Assembly: GCA_900540785.1 (NCBI GenBank) | Contig: UQHF01000010.1 | Span: forward strand, 42,092-106,091 | DNA length: 64,000 nucleotides | Origin: an uncultured Blautia sp. | GTDB taxonomy: Bacteria > Bacillota > Clostridia > Lachnospirales > Lachnospiraceae | Direction: 5' to 3' | Shown here: positions 61,630 through 64,000 of the stretch, in pieces | How the letters are laid out: the number at the start of each line of letters is the position of its first letter | How positions within the stretch are numbered: the first letter of the stretch is position 1 | Made by a program: the position numbers and the translations under genes | The notes under the pieces: generated by a model | What the model was told of the DNA's origin: nothing | What the model saw: only the letters and a program-made list of their open reading frames with translations | The model's database searches: none

Positions 61630-63475
61630 AACATACGCCTCCTCCATATCGTTTTGCCCCACAGCCGGAGCACTGCTGCCGGCAGTTCGGTGTCACCGTC
61701 TCATTTTTTGCCTGCTGCCACTCGCGGATCAGGAACTTCTTTGTCACTCCTGCGTCAATAAAATCCCACGGAAGAATTTCTTCCACGTCGCGCTCACGAA
61801 GAGTATAAAAATCAACATCTACGCCAGTTTCAGAGAAAGCCTCTTTCCATATGTCATAGCGGAAACTTTCCGACCAGGCATCATAAAGAGCGCCTTTTTC
61901 ATAAGCCTTTAAAATTACGTCTGCACACCGTCTGTCACCTCTTGCAAGGAAGCCTTCCAAAATGGTAACATCCGGCTCATGCCAGTTATATTTAATGCTT
62001 CTCTGATTTAACTGGGCGCGGATTTCTCCTTTTACTACTTTCGCCTTTTCAATGAAATCCTCCTCTGTGTACATGGAAGCCCATTGGAACGGAGTAAACG
62101 GTTTGGGAACAAAGAAAGAAGTACTTACATTGATCTGTACCTTACCGTTTCTGTTCTCTTTTGGAATTTCATAATATTCCTCCGCGATTTTCTGGGCAAG
62201 ATGGGCAATTCCCTTCATATCTTCTTCTGTCTCTGTAGGAAGACCAAGCATGAAATAAAGTTTCACCCGGTTCCAGCCACCTGCAAACGCCTCTCTTGCA
62301 CCTTTTAAAATTACTTCCTCTGTAAGACCTTTATTAATTACGTCGCGAAGTCTCTGAGAACCTGCCTCGGGCGCGAACGTAAGACTGCTTTTCTTTACAT
62401 CCTGTACCTTGCTCATTACGTCAAGGGCAAAGGCATCGATACGAAGAGATGGAAGAGAAATATTTACAGCCTCCTCTTTAAACTCGTCGATCAGGAAATT
62501 TACCAGCTCCTTCAGCTCTGTATAATCACTGGAACTTAAAGAACTTAAAGAAATCTCCTCATGGCCTGTATTTTTCAGCATCTCTCTTGCAGATTCCTTT
62601 AAAGTCTCCACTGCCCGTTCTCTTGTTGGGCGGTAGATCATTCCCGCCTGACAGAAACGGCAGCCTCTGATACAGCCTCTCTGGATTTCCAGAGTTACAC
62701 GATCCTGTGTTGCCTTTATAAACGGAACAACAGGAGCGGAAATAGAACGGTATCCAGCTTCCATATCTGTTACAATCTGTTTGGAAACAGTTTTTGGAAC
62801 ACCCGGGCGATTCGGCTTAAAAGCTGCAATCGTTCCATCTTCCTTATAAGTCACATCATAAAAGGCAGGTACATAAATTCCCGGAATCTGCGCCGCCATC
62901 ATAAGAAAGTCTTCTCTTGAACCTCTTGCTGCCTGATTCTTTTTATAAGCATCAAAAAGCGCGTCATAGGAAGTCTCTCCCTCTCCAATATAAAACAGGT
63001 CAAAAAATGCTGCCAGAGGCTCCGGATTATAGGCACATGCCCCGCCTCCGATTACAATCGGACCTTCCTTACGCTCAGAAGCCAGAAGCGGGATTCCGCT
63101 TAAATCCAGAACCTGAAGCACGTTTGTATAACACATCTCATATCCGAGCGTGATTCCCAGAAAATCAAAATCTTTTACCGGATCCTGGGACTCCAGAGCA
63201 AACAGCGGGATCTTTTCCTGGCGCATAACCTTATCAAGGTCAGTCCACGGAGAAAAAACACGCTCGCACCATACATCTTCCCGCTCATTAAAAAGATTAT
63301 AAAGAATCATCATGCCAAGATTGGACATGCCGATTTCGTAGACGTCCGGGAAACACATGGCAAAACGAATCTTCCCTTCTTTTTCCTTCATAACAGAGTT
63401 TACTTCTCCGCCGATATATCTCGCTGCCTTATCAACCTGCAGTAAGATTTCATCACTCAGTGCTAATTTTCTCAT
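61613..63475 (-). CDS. TIGR03960 family B12-binding/radical SAM protein
   Basis: A 620-residue radical-SAM protein. The N-terminal B12-binding-like part has FPDVYEIGMSNLGMMILYN and IGGGACAYNPEPLAAFFD; the SAM core holds CIRGCRFC (Cys268, Cys272, Cys275) for the iron-sulfur cluster. A C-terminal Cys-rich end with CRQQCSGCGAKRYGG may hold another metal site. Substrate unknown. It overlaps DUF2344 by 17 bases, and AAAGGA precedes the ATG at 63475. Confidence 0.93.
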   Translation of the reverse strand: MRKLALSDEILLQVDKAARYIGGEVNSVMKEKEGKIRFAMCFPDVYEIGMSNLGMMILYNLFNEREDVWCERVFSPWTDLDKVMRQEKIPLFALESQDPVKDFDFLGITLGYEMCYTNVLQVLDLSGIPLLASERKEGPIVIGGGACAYNPEPLAAFFDLFYIGEGETSYDALFDAYKKNQAARGSREDFLMMAAQIPGIYVPAFYDVTYKEDGTIAAFKPNRPGVPKTVSKQIVTDMEAGYRSISAPVVPFIKATQDRVTLEIQRGCIRGCRFCQAGMIYRPTRERAVETLKESAREMLKNTGHEEISLSSLSSSDYTELKELVNFLIDEFKEEAVNISLPSLRIDAFALDVMSKVQDVKKSSLTFAPEAGSQRLRDVINKGLTEEVILKGAREAFAGGWNRVKLYFMLGLPTETEEDMKGIAHLAQKIAEEYYEIPKENRNGKVQINVSTSFFVPKPFTPFQWASMYTEEDFIEKAKVVKGEIRAQLNQRSIKYNWHEPDVTILEGFLARGDRRCADVILKAYEKGALYDAWSESFRYDIWKEAFSETGVDVDFYTLRERDVEEILPWDFIDAGVTKKFLIREWQQAKNETVTPNCRQQCSGCGAKRYGGGVCYEGEN

Positions 63476-63547
63476 ACATTTCCTTTCTATATATATTTCG
63501 CAAATTCTTTCAAACCTGTATATGATTGAACTCATCCAATCCACACC

Positions 63548-63576
63548 ATTATATACATTTTAGGGAAGAACTTCAA
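63548..63576 (-). promoter_or_regulatory. Promoter for the radical SAM/RNase operon
   Basis: Minus strand TTGAAG (63576-63571) and perfect TATAAT (63553-63548), 17-bp spacer, leader about 65 bases. Confidence 0.7.
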
Positions 63577-63619
63577 GCAAATATCTTTCATCAAGAAGAA
63601 TAAAGAAATGCAGGACATA

Positions 63620-64000
63620 TCATGAATCGGACAGTTTTACTTTGCATCGTTTCATATAACACGCAATCCCGTATTTCAAAATTTTATCCACTCCGTTTTC
63701 ACGGAATTCTTCATCATACTTCTTTTCCGCTATCTGCTGCAGTGCCCGTTGGCAAGCCTGATCAAGATTTCCGTCATTGGCATATTTGACCTCAATAAGG
63801 ATAACCATTTCACTATTTTCAGTTTCAACAAGAATATCACTGTATCCATCACCGCATTCCTGATTGGACGATACATACCATTCTTCTTTCACACCCAGGA
63901 TTCCAAGCAGTATCCCATGATAAAAGTTCTCCTTACTTGCCTTTTTCACAAACGTATCCCGGATACTGATGGTCTTTTTCAGGTAGCTTTCAAAAATTTC
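63620..64000 (-). CDS. PD-(D/E)XK nuclease-domain protein, 5' truncated by window edge
   Basis: The frame is open to the edge of the window on the minus strand, so only the C-terminal 126 residues are seen. The segment GYSDILVETENSEMVILIEVKYA carries the D...ExK core of PD-(D/E)XK nucleases. The same C-terminal domain occurs in AAA-ATPase-like proteins (DUF1703/PDDEXK_9), which are common in multiple copies in gut anaerobes; the N-terminal part is outside the window, so this is an inference. The GTG at 63949 lies within the open frame and is unlikely to be the true start. Confidence 0.75.
   Translation of the reverse strand, partial: EIFESYLKKTISIRDTFVKKASKENFYHGILLGILGVKEEWYVSSNQECGDGYSDILVETENSEMVILIEVKYANDGNLDQACQRALQQIAEKKYDEEFRENGVDKILKYGIACYMKRCKVKLSDS

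Noticed and set aside
1..64000. tRNA, rRNA or obvious riboswitch genes
   Set aside because: No cloverleaf with a conserved T-loop, rRNA segment, or large structured leader was recognised by eye; a covariance search was not possible.

Overview
The window looks like chromosomal backbone from a low-to-mid GC Gram-positive Clostridia, most likely a gut Lachnospiraceae. Pointers are the sporulation genes yqfC/yqfD, a Firmicutes-type ribosomal protein L27 with a cleavable leader next to its protease Prp, the order radC-mreB-mreC-mreD-mrdA-minD-minE-rodA, many TTG/GTG starts behind strong AGGAGG sites, and consensus sigma-A promoters. I saw no rRNA, tRNA, insertion sequence, prophage block or CRISPR array. 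No gene-free stretch exceeds 300 bases.

Layout, left part (1-15917): a truncated amidohydrolase, an FUSC-type membrane protein, a MATE exporter divergent from a MerR regulator with a textbook 19-bp-spacer MerR promoter, a dihydrouridine synthase, a DUF2284 protein, the cluster yqfC-yqfD-phoH-ybeY, a secreted DUF3048 protein, a proline operon (proB, DUF896, 5-formyl-THF cyclo-ligase, proA), a 702-residue surface protein with Pro/Glu/Thr-rich linkers, and an M14 carboxypeptidase-like protein with degraded active-site residues.

Surface-fibre cluster (15965-21776): a promoter, a 34-codon leader ORF, a SipW-type signal peptidase, three proteins with SipW-type signal peptides (TasA/camelysin-like) and a 904-residue secreted adhesin-like protein, all in one tightly packed operon. 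This resembles the Bacillus tapA-sipW-tasA matrix-fibre operon in logic but differs in content. It is the most interesting system here.

Right part, plus strand (21884-43184): miaB-mutS-mutL-miaA with a PLP enzyme and two flavoproteins, then radC and the cell-shape/division operon (mreB, mreC, mreD, PBP2, minD, minE, rodA, D,D-carboxypeptidase), and a small P-loop protein. Minus strand (43254-63475, except ttcA and lexA): a Xer-like recombinase, dtd, an AI-2E-type permease; an operon of an HlyD-like adaptor, yggS, sepF, ylmH, aroB, lspA and rluD; the run rplU-prp-rpmA-obgE-yhbY-nadD-yqeK-rsfS; and two radical-SAM-associated proteins upstream of an RNase E/G homologue. A truncated PD-(D/E)XK nuclease-like gene lies at the right edge.

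Starts were chosen by eye from ribosome-binding sites, so several differ from the longest open frame. All functional names rest on recognised motifs and gene order; no database search was possible.
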